This document shows, one piece after another, positions 26,198 through 35,621 of a DNA stretch of 64,000 nucleotides. The stretch's first letter is position 1; each line of letters begins with the position of its first letter. Origin of the DNA: Planctomycetaceae bacterium (GTDB lineage: Bacteria > Planctomycetota > Planctomycetia > Pirellulales > Pirellulaceae); contig JAAYDI010000011.1 in NCBI GenBank assembly GCA_012729315.1, positions 1 to 64,000 on the forward strand, read 5' to 3'. The notes below the pieces were generated by a model. The model did not search any database and was not told the DNA's origin. It saw nothing but the letters and a program-made list of their open reading frames with translations. The position numbers and the translations under genes are program-made.

Positions 26198-28021
26198 TCA
26201 AAAACTCTCTCCCGCAGGAATGCCCAGCTGTTCCCGCAACCGCTGCTGCGCCTGATCGATGGTCGTCCCTTCGGAAAACATCGGTACCTCGAACTGGGCG
26301 CACAGCTCGAACAGCCGCTTGACGAGCGGCCGCAGCGTCTGCACCTGGTCGGCGCCCAGCTCGCTGGCCGGCAGGACCCATGCCGGCTCGATCGCGGCGC
26401 GGTAGGCGCAGATCGAAGCCTTGTCGACCCGCGCTTTCACCACATCGCTGCCGGCCAGCGCGAGTGCGTCGGAGAATGCCGCCAGCGCCGCCTGGGCAAT
26501 CGTGTCGTCGATTGCATAGTCCGCGCCCCGGCCAAAGCAGTTGCGGTGGATTTTCCGCGCGGCGCAGTGGTCGTGGTACATGTTGATGAACTGCCGGATC
26601 GGCGGCGCAGCCGGGCCGTAATGCAGATCGAGGAATTCGTCGATCAACTGCTGGCCGCTCCGCGTCGGATCCCATAACAGGTTGGCCATCACGTAGTTGC
26701 GCAGGTCCGAGAGTTCGGCACCGGTCGAGTTGCCGGCCGCCTGCATGAAGATCCCCTGCGCGCCGTGCGCCACGAAGTAACGGATGTTGGGCTCGATCAC
26801 GCGCAGGTTCGGGCAGGGCAACAGATAGTTGGTAAAGTTGGTGTTGTAGTTCCAGATGAAGATGTTACTGGTCAACTTGCCCCAGGCGTCCATATCCTGG
26901 CAGAACCGCACGTTCTGCTCGCAGGCTGGATCGTTGATTGGATGGAGCATGCAGCACTCAATGCTGCAGAGCTGGATCTGCACGTTCGGCCGGGGCTTGA
27001 GCGTCCGGGGCGGGGTGCGGCTGTACCAGTAGCTGAGCGTTCCGACCTTCACCTGCGGGTGCTGCCGCGCCACGACGTCCGCGATCGCGTTGACGAACTC
27101 CAACAGCGTGCCCATCGGCGTCCCCTCGCGGTCGTCGATCGCCTGGCATTGCGGACACTGACAGTACTGCGCATTGTCGTTCTGACTGACCGCGACGTTC
27201 TCCTTGTCCGGATGCGCCTCCAACTCGGCCAGCACCGCGTCGGTCACAATCCGGAGCACGTCGGGATGAGTCAGGCACGGTTCGCTCTGCGACCAGTCGT
27301 CCGAAACGTCCGACAGGCGTTTGCCGTCCCGCAGCGCGAAGTACTCCGGATGCTCCTGACCATACTTGCTGGTCGGGATCTGCCGGCCAAACGTATGACT
27401 GATAAGCGACTGGCCGGTGGTCCCGCCGTATTTGAGGTCGCCCCTCACCGTGTTCACCCGCAGACGCGCGGCCAGCATCGGTGAGCGGTTGGTCTCGCCA
27501 TAGTAGCTCCAGCGGAACGAGAGCGGCGGGGTGTAATTCCGGTCCACCGCCGCGATCACCGCCGACGGCGCCAGCCGTGGCACATGCGTGTGGTCCGCGG
27601 TCAGGAACCGCACCCCCAGATAGTCTTCCAGGAAGGTGTACACACCATAGAGCGTGCCGCGCGGCCGGCCGCCGACAATCGCGATGAGACCGTCGCGGAC
27701 CACGATCCGCAATTGCTCAGGCCCCATCGCCGCGACGTCCACCTGCAGGCCGGCGTCGGCCAGCATCGGACTGGCGCCGATCAGCACGTGCCGATCCGGC
27801 CGGTCAGCAGTTGTCACGATCGGCAATTGAATCCCACTCGCCTGCGCCAGGAACGACTGAAACTCCTCGGCCGCATGAATTTCGCTGGGGATCGCATCGT
27901 CCGCGATCACGATGTCCCAACCCGCGAGCTTGGCCAGGTCGACACCACTCTGCTGTGCAAGCGATCCGGCGGCCAAGCCATGCACCAGCACCAGACATCC
28001 GGCCAGTATTGCACGCGACAT
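26198..28021 (-). CDS. Secreted DUF4838-like protein with alpha-glucuronidase-type N-terminal domain
   Basis: A 607-residue exported protein; GGAGGA precedes the ATG at 28021 and a signal peptide follows (MSRAILAGCLVLVHGLAAGS). The N-terminal part (about 30-130) resembles the domain that precedes GH67/GH20-type catalytic barrels (IPSEIHAAEEFQSFLAQASG, GTLYGVYTFLEDYLGVRFL). The middle contains VSQNDNAQYCQCPQCQAIDD and WNYNTNFTNYLLPCPN, features of DUF4838 proteins common in planctomycetes. It probably acts on a polysaccharide or glycoside outside the cytoplasm. Four cysteines near 281-284 and 360-370 may bind metal or form disulfides. Confidence 0.72.
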   Translation of the reverse strand: MSRAILAGCLVLVHGLAAGSLAQQSGVDLAKLAGWDIVIADDAIPSEIHAAEEFQSFLAQASGIQLPIVTTADRPDRHVLIGASPMLADAGLQVDVAAMGPEQLRIVVRDGLIAIVGGRPRGTLYGVYTFLEDYLGVRFLTADHTHVPRLAPSAVIAAVDRNYTPPLSFRWSYYGETNRSPMLAARLRVNTVRGDLKYGGTTGQSLISHTFGRQIPTSKYGQEHPEYFALRDGKRLSDVSDDWSQSEPCLTHPDVLRIVTDAVLAELEAHPDKENVAVSQNDNAQYCQCPQCQAIDDREGTPMGTLLEFVNAIADVVARQHPQVKVGTLSYWYSRTPPRTLKPRPNVQIQLCSIECCMLHPINDPACEQNVRFCQDMDAWGKLTSNIFIWNYNTNFTNYLLPCPNLRVIEPNIRYFVAHGAQGIFMQAAGNSTGAELSDLRNYVMANLLWDPTRSGQQLIDEFLDLHYGPAAPPIRQFINMYHDHCAARKIHRNCFGRGADYAIDDTIAQAALAAFSDALALAGSDVVKARVDKASICAYRAAIEPAWVLPASELGADQVQTLRPLVKRLFELCAQFEVPMFSEGTTIDQAQQRLREQLGIPAGESF

Positions 28022-28278
28022 CGTATGTTCCTCCGGCAGGTGACAGCAGCACAAAACGGCTCGTATTCTAAGCCTGCCAACAAGCCGGTACAACATACCG
28101 GCCGGGAGGGAAACACGTGGCGGCACAGCCGGCGCCCAGACGGCACCATCGGCCCCGCGCGCATTGCCTGTCACGGCGCCGATACGGCCCGGACCAACAT
28201 GCGTGGCACCGGTCCTGCCAGAGAGTAGTGGCCGGCGCGCGGCAAAGCGACGTGACCAGCGGTGCCGCGCGCAGACCG

Positions 28279-29046
28279 CTATCGATTACAGCCGCAGCCA
28301 GGGAGATCTGCCCAGTCTCCCAATTCCTCGCTGTCAGACACGCGGTCCACGACACCCCAGTACAGACGGACACTCTCGATCAGTCCGTGCCAGTGCTGCG
28401 GACCCGTGTACTCGCCGGCCGGCTCACCATAGTCCGCGCCCACACACATCGGCTCCGCCGGCACATCAGCCAGCGGACGACCCGGCTTCGTCGACACCGG
28501 CCAGCCGTTGGACACCAGCGTGATGTTCCCCTTCGCGTCGATCGTGCCGAACAGGTGTACCCACCGATCGGTGCCGGCCACTTCAGAACCGGCTACCGTT
28601 GTGAGCTTGCCGTCCGCCCGCACCGAGAAGTGGGGAATGCCGTTCTTCAGATACAGGCTGAATCCGTTCACCTGATCGCCGACTGAAATAATGACCCCAT
28701 CCGCGCTGGCAGGCTTGCAGCGCGCACCGACCGACAGCGTGCGCGACACGAAGTCGAGCGTCTCGGCCCCCTCCGTGACCGTGATGGAACCTGCGCCCGC
28801 AAACGCAACCGCCGGCCGACGGCGACCGGGTACGATCTCGCCTCCCACAAGCTGCCCGTCATGCTTCTGGCCCGAAGCGTCGCTCACCCGGCCATCTTCT
28901 ACGCCGAAAAAGTCGTAATGCAGCACCAGCTGCGGCTCGCGCGGGTCGAGCACCCGGGTGCGTTTCTCCTCGGCCACCACCGCCCCCGCGAGAATCGGCA
29001 CCGTGACGGCCGTGACCAGAATCCGAATGACCCCACCGCATCTCAT
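28279..29046 (-). CDS. Exported LamG/concanavalin-like domain protein
   Basis: A 255-residue secreted protein. The signal peptide is about residues 1-25 (ILVTAVTVPILAGAVVAEE). The mature part is a single beta-sandwich of the LamG/concanavalin A-like type: VLHYDFFGVEDGRVSDASGQ at the front, DRWVHLFGTIDAKGNITLVS in the middle, and GLIESVRLYWGVV at the end. Such domains bind glycans or form accessory modules. AAAAGGAG precedes the ATG at 29046. It is divergent from the metal efflux operon. Confidence 0.78.
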   Translation of the reverse strand: MRCGGVIRILVTAVTVPILAGAVVAEEKRTRVLDPREPQLVLHYDFFGVEDGRVSDASGQKHDGQLVGGEIVPGRRRPAVAFAGAGSITVTEGAETLDFVSRTLSVGARCKPASADGVIISVGDQVNGFSLYLKNGIPHFSVRADGKLTTVAGSEVAGTDRWVHLFGTIDAKGNITLVSNGWPVSTKPGRPLADVPAEPMCVGADYGEPAGEYTGPQHWHGLIESVRLYWGVVDRVSDSEELGDWADLPGCGCNR

Positions 29047-29310
29047 CAGCCGGCTCCTTTTACAGAACGAGAAACAGCACCTTATGCACTACGTGCCCGA
29101 GGCGGGCCCGGTTCGCTGCCAAATGGCATGCGGTTACCCGCCACCCGTGCCTTCTACCGGCTTCCGCAGGTGGTGGATGGTTTGACTTTCCCGATCGGCG
29201 GTGGGATTGAGGGCATGTCTTGTGTCCGGGGCACGGCCGAGTACATTAGGTTGCAGGCGTGTGATGCTCCACGTTCCGGTTCCCGACCTGCACAGAGGAT
29301 ACTCCAGACC
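29047..29310. other. Divergent intergenic region, LamG gene / RND adaptor
   Basis: A 264-bp divergent promoter region. No repeats and no convincing -35/-10 pair stand out by eye. An ORF crossing it is a shadow extension of the adaptor frame. Confidence 0.4.
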
Positions 29311-30525
29311 ATGGCGCGAAGTGCTGCAGCCCGTTCGATTGTCGCGTGGGTAGCTCTCCTGGCACCACTTCTGTCTGGCTGTGAGAACCTGGGGCTGTCC
29401 TCTCTGCTTGAGAGCGTGCAGGAGGCAGCATCGGAGCTGCGGTACGCGGCGCCGGACGCCGCCACGGAGGTGATCCGGCTGACGGATACCGAACGGGCGA
29501 TCGCAGGTCTGGCCGTGGAGGAGGTGCAGCTGCACGAGAGCCGGCCCGTGCTGCGGGCGATGGCCATGGTGCTGGCCCCGCAGTCCCAGACGGCTATTGT
29601 CAGCCACGCTTTCTCCGGGCGGGTTTCGGAGATTCTGGTCCGCGTCGGCGAGCGGGTGGAGCGGGGGCAGCCGGTGCTGGTCCTCGAGAGCCAGGCGGTG
29701 GGGCAGGCGAAATCCGATTTCTACAAGGCGATAGCCGATCTGGAACTGGCCCAGCTCAATGTGGAGCGTGAGCGGCACCTGCTCGAACAGGGCATCGGCG
29801 TCAACAAGAATCTCGTCGCCGCCGAAGCGACCTTCAAGATCGCCCAGTCGACCAGGGAGGTGTGCGAGAAGGCGTTGCACGTGCTGGGCTTCACCGAAGA
29901 CCAGGTCTTGGCGATGGGGCAGACCCATCAGATCAGCCCGTCGATTCAGCTCTTCGCCCCGCTGACCGGGCGCGTCGTGGAAATCAACGTGGTCGTGGGG
30001 GCACCGGTCGACGAGAGCACCGAGATCCTCAAGATTGCCGACACGGACGTGGTGTGGGTGGATGCCGAGATCTACGAAAAGGACTTCGCCAAGGTGGTGG
30101 TGGGGCAGCAGACCAGGATCCGCGTGCCGGCGTTTCCCGACACGGTCTTTGACGGCAGCCTCACCTACGTGGGAGACCGTTTCGATCTGACGACCCGCAC
30201 GATCACCGTGCGGTCGGAGGTGCAGAACGCGGAGGGGAAGCTCAAGGCCGGCATGTTCGCCGACGTGGAAATCCTGCTTAATGGCACGACCCAGATGCTG
30301 GCAGTGCACAAGGATGCGGTGCTGCAGGACGGCGACAAGAGGATCGTGTTCGTCGTGGCAGGGGACGGCTATCGGCGCCGCGAAATCGAGACCGGTCCGC
30401 TCGCAGGGGAGTACCTGACCGTGGTCCGGGGATTGGAGAAGGGGGAACAGGTCGTCGTGGAGGGAAACTACCAGCTGCGATCTGTGCTGCTCCGGGATCA
30501 GCTGCAGGCGGAGCATTCCCACTGA
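29311..30525 (+). CDS. RND efflux periplasmic adaptor (CzcB/CusB-like lipoprotein)
   Basis: A 404-residue membrane fusion protein. The signal ends in a lipobox (PLLSGC, Cys24), so it is anchored in a membrane. Two lipoyl/barrel-sandwich halves are visible (AFSGRVSEILVRVGERVERGQPVLVLES and APLTGRVVEINVVVGAPVDES, each split by linker residues). They flank a coiled-coil hairpin of about 160-210 rich in E/K/A/L, followed by a beta-barrel domain and a membrane-proximal domain. CusB-type methionine clusters are not obvious. It links the pump encoded 70 bp downstream to an outer-membrane channel. The ATG at 29311 is chosen because the longer frame lacks coding character. Confidence 0.88.
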   Translation: MARSAAARSIVAWVALLAPLLSGCENLGLSSLLESVQEAASELRYAAPDAATEVIRLTDTERAIAGLAVEEVQLHESRPVLRAMAMVLAPQSQTAIVSHAFSGRVSEILVRVGERVERGQPVLVLESQAVGQAKSDFYKAIADLELAQLNVERERHLLEQGIGVNKNLVAAEATFKIAQSTREVCEKALHVLGFTEDQVLAMGQTHQISPSIQLFAPLTGRVVEINVVVGAPVDESTEILKIADTDVVWVDAEIYEKDFAKVVVGQQTRIRVPAFPDTVFDGSLTYVGDRFDLTTRTITVRSEVQNAEGKLKAGMFADVEILLNGTTQMLAVHKDAVLQDGDKRIVFVVAGDGYRRREIETGPLAGEYLTVVRGLEKGEQVVVEGNYQLRSVLLRDQLQAEHSH

Positions 30526-30595
30526 AACGCCGGCCGGTTGTTTCAGGATGTTCCCCTGCGGAGCGTGTGACAGGTACTAATGAGGAGTCGCCCTG

Positions 30596-33500
30596 GTGAT
30601 TCGAACGATCATTGACGTGGCGTTGCGCAATCGCCTGCTCGTAGTGCTGCTGACCCTGCTCGTATCCGCCGGCGGCTTTGCCGCCTACCAGGCGATGCCG
30701 AAAGACGTCTATCCGGATCTCAACGCGCCGCTGGTGAATATCATCACGTCCTATCACGGCATGGCGGCCGAGGACGTGGAACGGATGGTGACATATCCAC
30801 TCGAGAGTCTCATGAGTGGCAGCCCCGGCGTCACGCGTGTGCGATCGGAATCGACCACCGGCGAGTCGGTCGTGACGGTTGAATTCGACTGGGACGTCGA
30901 CATCTACCAGGCGCGCCAGATCGTCGCCGGCAAACTGGAGATCCTGGCCGAACAGCTGCCGTCGGGGGCATCGCGCCCGGTCATGGGTCCGGTATCTTCG
31001 CGGATGGGGGAGGTCTTCGAGTTCGCCGTCGTCGGCGACGGCGTGGATCCGATGGAGTTGCGCGGCGTAGCCGACTGGACGATTCGCTACCGGCTGCTGG
31101 GTGTCAACGGCGTGTCCTTCGTGGTGAATCTCGGCGGATTTGCCCGGCAGTACCAGGTGTTCCTGCGGCCGGACGCGCTGCGTCAATACGGGATCAGCGT
31201 GGCGGATGTCGAGGAGGCGATTGCCGACAGCAACCGCAACTTCTCTGGGGGGATCATCACCGAAAAGGCCCAGGAGTTCCTGATCAAGGGGATCGGGCAG
31301 GTGGAGTCCCTGGAGCACATCCAGAACACCGTCATCACGTCGCGCAACAATATCCCGGTCTACGTGCAGGATGTGGCCGACGTGCGGATCGGGCACAAGC
31401 CTCCGCGTGGCCGCGCCAGCCTCAACAACCGGGAGGCGGTGTCGGTGGTCGTCCAGAAACAGTATGGCGGTGATACGCTGGCGGTCATTGAGAATATCAA
31501 GGCGTTCCTGCGGGACATCCAGGGTGACCTGCCGCACGGTGTGGAGGTGATTCCGTACTACGACCAATCGACTCTGATCTGGAGCACGCTGCGGCATGTC
31601 GGCTTCTCGATGCTCGAGGGAGGAATGCTGGTCCTGCTGGTGATCCTGCTGTTTCTGGGCAACCTGCGCGCCTCGCTGGTCGCCGCGCTGACGATCCCCG
31701 TGTCGGTGCTCTTCGCGCTGCTGCTGATGCATCTGGGCGGGGTGTCGCTGACGGTGATGGCACTGGGCGGCCTGGCCATCGGCGTGGGCAAGATGGCCAG
31801 CGGTTCCGTGATCATGGTCGAGAACATGTACAAGGCGTTTGAATCGGGAGCGGACCACACGCCCCTGGAGGCCGCCGCGCATGGCGCGCGGGAGGTCGGA
31901 CCCTATGTCTTCTCGGCAAACGTCATCATCGTGCTCGTGTTCCTGCCGCTGCTGGCACTCGAAGGGATCGCCGGCCGGATGTTCCGCCCCACCGCCTATG
32001 CGCTGGTGGCGGCCCTGCTGGGCTCGCTCGTGATGAACATCACCCTCCAACCTGTGCTGATGTCCTTCTGCATGCGTGCCCGCGACCTGCACCGGAAGGA
32101 GAACATCTTCATCCGCCTGGCCACGCGTTTCTACCTGTTCCTGCTCCGCGTGTCTTTCCGCCTGAAGCTCGGCGTGCTGGCCGTGGCCCTGCTCGTCCTC
32201 GCCCTGGGCGGCCTGGCCTATCGGCAGCTGGGGAGCGAGTTTGTGCCCTTCTTTGACGAAGGGTCGCTGATGCTCAGCACGGTGATGCTGCCCGAGACAT
32301 CGCTGCAGGAATCGTGCCGGATCGGCCAGAAGGTGGAAGAGATCCTGCTTTCGTTCCCCGATGTGCTGAACGTCTGCCGTGCCACGGGCATGGGCGAAGA
32401 GACCGAACACGTGCATCCCGCCAACCACTCGCACAACCTCCTGCAACTCAAACCGCTGGAAGAACGGCAGCTGGGATATGCGGAGTTGACGGAAGCCATG
32501 CGTCACAAACTCGACCAGGTCCCTGGCATCGTCTACATGTTCGAACAGCCGATTGCCAACAAGCTGTCCGAGATGCTGACGGGCGTTGAAGGACAGATTT
32601 CTCTCAAGCTCTTCGGACCGGATCTGGATGTACTCAACGCCAAGATCCAGGAGATGCACGATGTGATCAGGACCATGCCGGGCGTGGCGGACCTGCAGAT
32701 CGAACAGACGACCGGCATTCCGCTCATCGTGATCGAACTGGATCGCGAGGCGCTGGCCCGGCATGGCCTGCACGTCAGCGCCGTGGGGGACCTGATCGAG
32801 ACGGCTCTCAACGGCGTGGAGGTGACCGATGTGCGCGAGCAGGAACGACTCACCTCGGTGCTGCTGCGCCTGCCCGAGGAGTACCGCCATAGCGTGGACG
32901 CGATCGCCAACCTGCTGGTCGACACGCCGGCCGGGAACCGGATTCCGCTGTCGGATCTGGCCCGGATCGACCGGGATGAAGGGCCGCAGACGATCTTCCG
33001 TGAGGGGCTCACGCGGCGCAAGATTCTCATGTGCAACGTCGTGGGGCGGGACGTCGTGGGATTCGTCCAGGAGGCGACGCAGCGGATCAGGGACACCGTC
33101 CCTCTGCCGGTCGGATACCGGTTCGCATTTGGCGGGCAGTTCGAGAGTCAACAGCGGACCATGCGGCAGCTCAGCTGGCTGATGCTGATCGTCGGGTTGA
33201 GCGTGCTGGTCGTGCTGTTCGCCTCGCTGGGCTCGTTCCGCCAGTCGCTGCTGCTGCTGTTGAACGTCCCGTTCACACTCGCCGGCGGCATCGTCGCCCT
33301 CTATCTGACCGGCCAGACCTTGAATGTGTCGTCGGTCATCGGGTTCATAGCGCTCTTCGGCATCGCCCTCCAGAACGGCGTCGTCCTGGTGGGCAAAATC
33401 AATGATCTGCGACGCGGCGGCATGGAACTGCACGCGGCGGTGCTGGAAGGAGCGGCGCGGCGCTTCCGGCCGATCATGATGACGGAGTTGATCCTGATCC

Positions 33501-33670
33501 TGGGTGTGCTGCCGCTGGCGCTGGGCAGCGCCTCGGGTTCGGAAATCCACCGCCCCTTGGCCGTGGTCTACATCGGCGGGTTCGTCGTGGCGATCTTCTT
33601 CGAGCAGTTCGTGCTGCCGATCCTGTATGAGCTCTTTGCACGAATACGCGGCGAGCGCGCCTTGTGCTGA
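30596..33670 (+). CDS. Heavy-metal-type RND efflux pump (CzcA/CusA family)
   Basis: A 1024-residue RND transporter of normal length with 12 predicted helices and two large periplasmic loops. The N-terminus IIDVALRNRLLVVLLTLLVS, VYPDLNAPLVNI and PGVTRVRSESTTG are typical of the heavy-metal (HME) group. Helix 4, which normally carries a DFG-x3-DG proton-relay pair, reads AIGVGKMASGSVIMVEN at 394-410. Lys399 and Ser402 occupy the place of the acidic residues, while Glu409 remains. The GTG start at 30596 has GGAG 8 nt upstream. It follows the adaptor gene; a convergent gene encodes the outer-membrane factor. The metal or other substrate is not evident. Confidence 0.9.
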   Translation: MIRTIIDVALRNRLLVVLLTLLVSAGGFAAYQAMPKDVYPDLNAPLVNIITSYHGMAAEDVERMVTYPLESLMSGSPGVTRVRSESTTGESVVTVEFDWDVDIYQARQIVAGKLEILAEQLPSGASRPVMGPVSSRMGEVFEFAVVGDGVDPMELRGVADWTIRYRLLGVNGVSFVVNLGGFARQYQVFLRPDALRQYGISVADVEEAIADSNRNFSGGIITEKAQEFLIKGIGQVESLEHIQNTVITSRNNIPVYVQDVADVRIGHKPPRGRASLNNREAVSVVVQKQYGGDTLAVIENIKAFLRDIQGDLPHGVEVIPYYDQSTLIWSTLRHVGFSMLEGGMLVLLVILLFLGNLRASLVAALTIPVSVLFALLLMHLGGVSLTVMALGGLAIGVGKMASGSVIMVENMYKAFESGADHTPLEAAAHGAREVGPYVFSANVIIVLVFLPLLALEGIAGRMFRPTAYALVAALLGSLVMNITLQPVLMSFCMRARDLHRKENIFIRLATRFYLFLLRVSFRLKLGVLAVALLVLALGGLAYRQLGSEFVPFFDEGSLMLSTVMLPETSLQESCRIGQKVEEILLSFPDVLNVCRATGMGEETEHVHPANHSHNLLQLKPLEERQLGYAELTEAMRHKLDQVPGIVYMFEQPIANKLSEMLTGVEGQISLKLFGPDLDVLNAKIQEMHDVIRTMPGVADLQIEQTTGIPLIVIELDREALARHGLHVSAVGDLIETALNGVEVTDVREQERLTSVLLRLPEEYRHSVDAIANLLVDTPAGNRIPLSDLARIDRDEGPQTIFREGLTRRKILMCNVVGRDVVGFVQEATQRIRDTVPLPVGYRFAFGGQFESQQRTMRQLSWLMLIVGLSVLVVLFASLGSFRQSLLLLLNVPFTLAGGIVALYLTGQTLNVSSVIGFIALFGIALQNGVVLVGKINDLRRGGMELHAAVLEGAARRFRPIMMTELILILGVLPLALGSASGSEIHRPLAVVYIGGFVVAIFFEQFVLPILYELFARIRGERALC

Positions 33671-33717
33671 ACGCGCGCCGCGGCGCGTCCCGGACCTCGC
33701 CTCCGAGAGCTCCGCGA

Positions 33718-35127
33718 TCAATCGAGCGGGTCCAGGCCGCCGGTGAGCAGGAATCCATCCAGGGCCACCGCCTGCGCCCAGAGTTGCTGCAGAGCGGCCA
33801 GGTACTCCAGATTCACTGCGAAGTAGGTGCGTTGGGCCGTCAACAGACTCAGATAGCTGAACTCCCCCTCCCGGTAGCCGATGGCCGTCAGGTCGAGCGA
33901 CTTCATGGCCTTGTCCAGAATCGTCGTCTGAAACACGTTGACCTGATGCAGGTTGTTCGAGTATTGCTCGAACGCCTCGGCAAAACGATTGCGCAAGTCC
34001 AGCTCCACACGCTCGACTTCGCGCGTCGCGGCCGCCAGCGCGGCACGGGCTGACATGATGTTCCCTTGATTCCGGTCGAAGATCTGCAGCGGCATCCCCA
34101 GCGAGACGTCGGCCAGCGTATCGCGGGCCGTTTCGTCGTACTTGACCCCCACCTCCACCGAAACGTTGGCTCGACGTTGGGCACACTGCCACGCCAGGTT
34201 GCAGCGCGCCTGCTCCAACTGGGCCTGCGCCCGCGCCAACTCCGGACTCAAGGACAACAGCCGCGTCAGACTGTCGTCCCAGCGGATGACCGGCAGATCC
34301 TTTGTTACGTCCCCCGCCAACGGCACGGGCGCCATGTCCGGGCGCCCCAGGACGTTCGCCAGCTGATACCACGCGGTGCGATGGCGGTTGCGCGCCTGGT
34401 ACAGGCTCACTTCGGACCGGTGGGCCTCGATGGCCGCCTGCAGCACGTCAGCTTCGGTGACCTCCTTCAGTTCGCGCGAGCGGGTCGTGATGTCTTCAGC
34501 ATCCTTGGCCACGCGCAGGAGGTCCGCATTGACCCGCACCATCTGCTCGGCAATCAACACCTCGTAGAAACCCCACCGTACTGCGTTCCGGACGCGCCAG
34601 TGCTGGGCCTCCAGCGCATGCTCGGCGGCCACCACCGCGTGGCCGGCCGTGTTGCGCGCCAACTGCCGCTTGTGGGCAGTGATGAACTCCTGCGAAATGT
34701 AGGCGCCTTGCTGCCCGGACGTGCGGTCCATGCCCACGTCTGCCCCCGACCAGCCGACCTCCGGGTTCAGATAGACACCCGCCTGCACCTGCTGGCCCAT
34801 CGCCTCCCGCACCGCCATCCGCGCCTGAGCCAGCGTCGGATTGGACTGCCAGGCAATCTGCTGCAAGGCGTCGAGCGACAGCGGTGGCTGCGGCAGCACA
34901 TCACCCGGCGCAACGTCACCCGGCGCGTCGTTCACCACCGCGCCGGCTCGCCCGGCCGGATCCGGCACGGGCGATTCAGGCAGTTCCGAGCGGGGCACCG
35001 ACTGCGGGATCACCAGCCCGAGCGGGCTCGGCAGCGCGATCCTGTCAGCCCACGCAGGCCGCGGCACAACAGCCAGCAGGCCCCCCCATACGATCAACCG
35101 TGTGAGCCACTTCCCTGTGACATCCAT
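33718..35127 (-). CDS. TolC/CusC-type outer-membrane efflux protein
   Basis: A 469-residue protein with a signal peptide (LIVWGGLLAVVPRPAWAD), a Pro/Asp-rich linker and two outer-membrane efflux repeats with long heptad-rich helices. Typical motifs are LSLDALQQIAWQSNPTLAQA at about 82-101 and SLGMPLQIFDRNQGNIMSA around 340. It should form the trimeric channel of the RND system. It is encoded on the opposite strand, convergent with the pump gene with a 47-bp gap, so its transcription is separate. The gap contains the 12-bp palindrome GCGCCGCGGCGC but no T-tract. Confidence 0.88.
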   Translation of the reverse strand: MDVTGKWLTRLIVWGGLLAVVPRPAWADRIALPSPLGLVIPQSVPRSELPESPVPDPAGRAGAVVNDAPGDVAPGDVLPQPPLSLDALQQIAWQSNPTLAQARMAVREAMGQQVQAGVYLNPEVGWSGADVGMDRTSGQQGAYISQEFITAHKRQLARNTAGHAVVAAEHALEAQHWRVRNAVRWGFYEVLIAEQMVRVNADLLRVAKDAEDITTRSRELKEVTEADVLQAAIEAHRSEVSLYQARNRHRTAWYQLANVLGRPDMAPVPLAGDVTKDLPVIRWDDSLTRLLSLSPELARAQAQLEQARCNLAWQCAQRRANVSVEVGVKYDETARDTLADVSLGMPLQIFDRNQGNIMSARAALAAATREVERVELDLRNRFAEAFEQYSNNLHQVNVFQTTILDKAMKSLDLTAIGYREGEFSYLSLLTAQRTYFAVNLEYLAALQQLWAQAVALDGFLLTGGLDPLD

Positions 35128-35374
35128 CCGTCAAGCATCCCTTTGCTGCGCGCCACGATGGGTCCATCTATAGGAGTGGTATCGGTCGTGCGGCCCGCGA
35201 TATGAAGCTGTACCCCTGGAAGCGCAACACGCCTCCAGCCTCCAGGATTCGCGCCTAAACATCCTCCCTGAAACTACTTACACACTCTCCACTGCACACA
35301 CGCGGCGCGCACGCCGTAACGATTGTAGCGATTAGACAATCTACACCAGCGGGGCTGCGAGAGCCGGGATCCCG
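35128..35374. other. Intergenic region upstream of the outer-membrane factor gene
   Basis: A 247-bp region between the efflux gene start and the small membrane protein stop. A short inverted repeat, GATTGT to ACAATC, lies around 35325-35345. No gene or convincing promoter is visible. Confidence 0.4.
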
Positions 35375-35608
35375 TCACTCGTGCGCATCCTTCCGGCCGG
35401 CCGGAGTCCGCGCCGCCGCCCGGCGTGTCAGCCACAGCATCACGGCGCCGAAGGCCATCAGAAACAACCCCCACCACACGTTTACATTGTGGCCCAGCGA
35501 CCGCCTATACAGCTCCACATCGGACCACGTGGCCAGCCCGTACGCGCACAGGATCAGACCGATGATAAGAAACATCGCGCCGATGGGCAGGCGGACATCG
35601 AGTTGCAT
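35375..35608 (-). CDS. Small two-helix membrane protein downstream of a symporter
   Basis: A 77-residue protein with two hydrophobic helices (about 9-28, GAMFLIIGLILCAYGLATW, and 45-61, WWGLFLMAFGAVMLWL) and a basic cytoplasmic tail. AAGGGAG lies upstream of the ATG at 35608. It starts 13 bp after the symporter stop and is probably translated with it. The architecture parallels the small protein behind the other symporter, though the sequences do not align. It is a candidate accessory subunit. Confidence 0.7.
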   Translation of the reverse strand: MQLDVRLPIGAMFLIIGLILCAYGLATWSDVELYRRSLGHNVNVWWGLFLMAFGAVMLWLTRRAAARTPAGRKDAHE

Positions 35609-35621
35609 GGGGAACGCTCCC

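Noticed and set aside
33671-33717. Terminator between the convergent pump and outer-membrane factor genes
   Set aside because: There is a 12-bp GC palindrome but no T-tract on either strand, so I did not annotate it as a terminator.
30278-34372. A 1364-codon ORF antisense to the RND efflux genes
   Set aside because: It is the mirror frame of strongly conserved czcB/czcA coding DNA; its product is His/Gln/Arg/Asp-rich low-complexity typical of antisense frames in GC-rich genomes.
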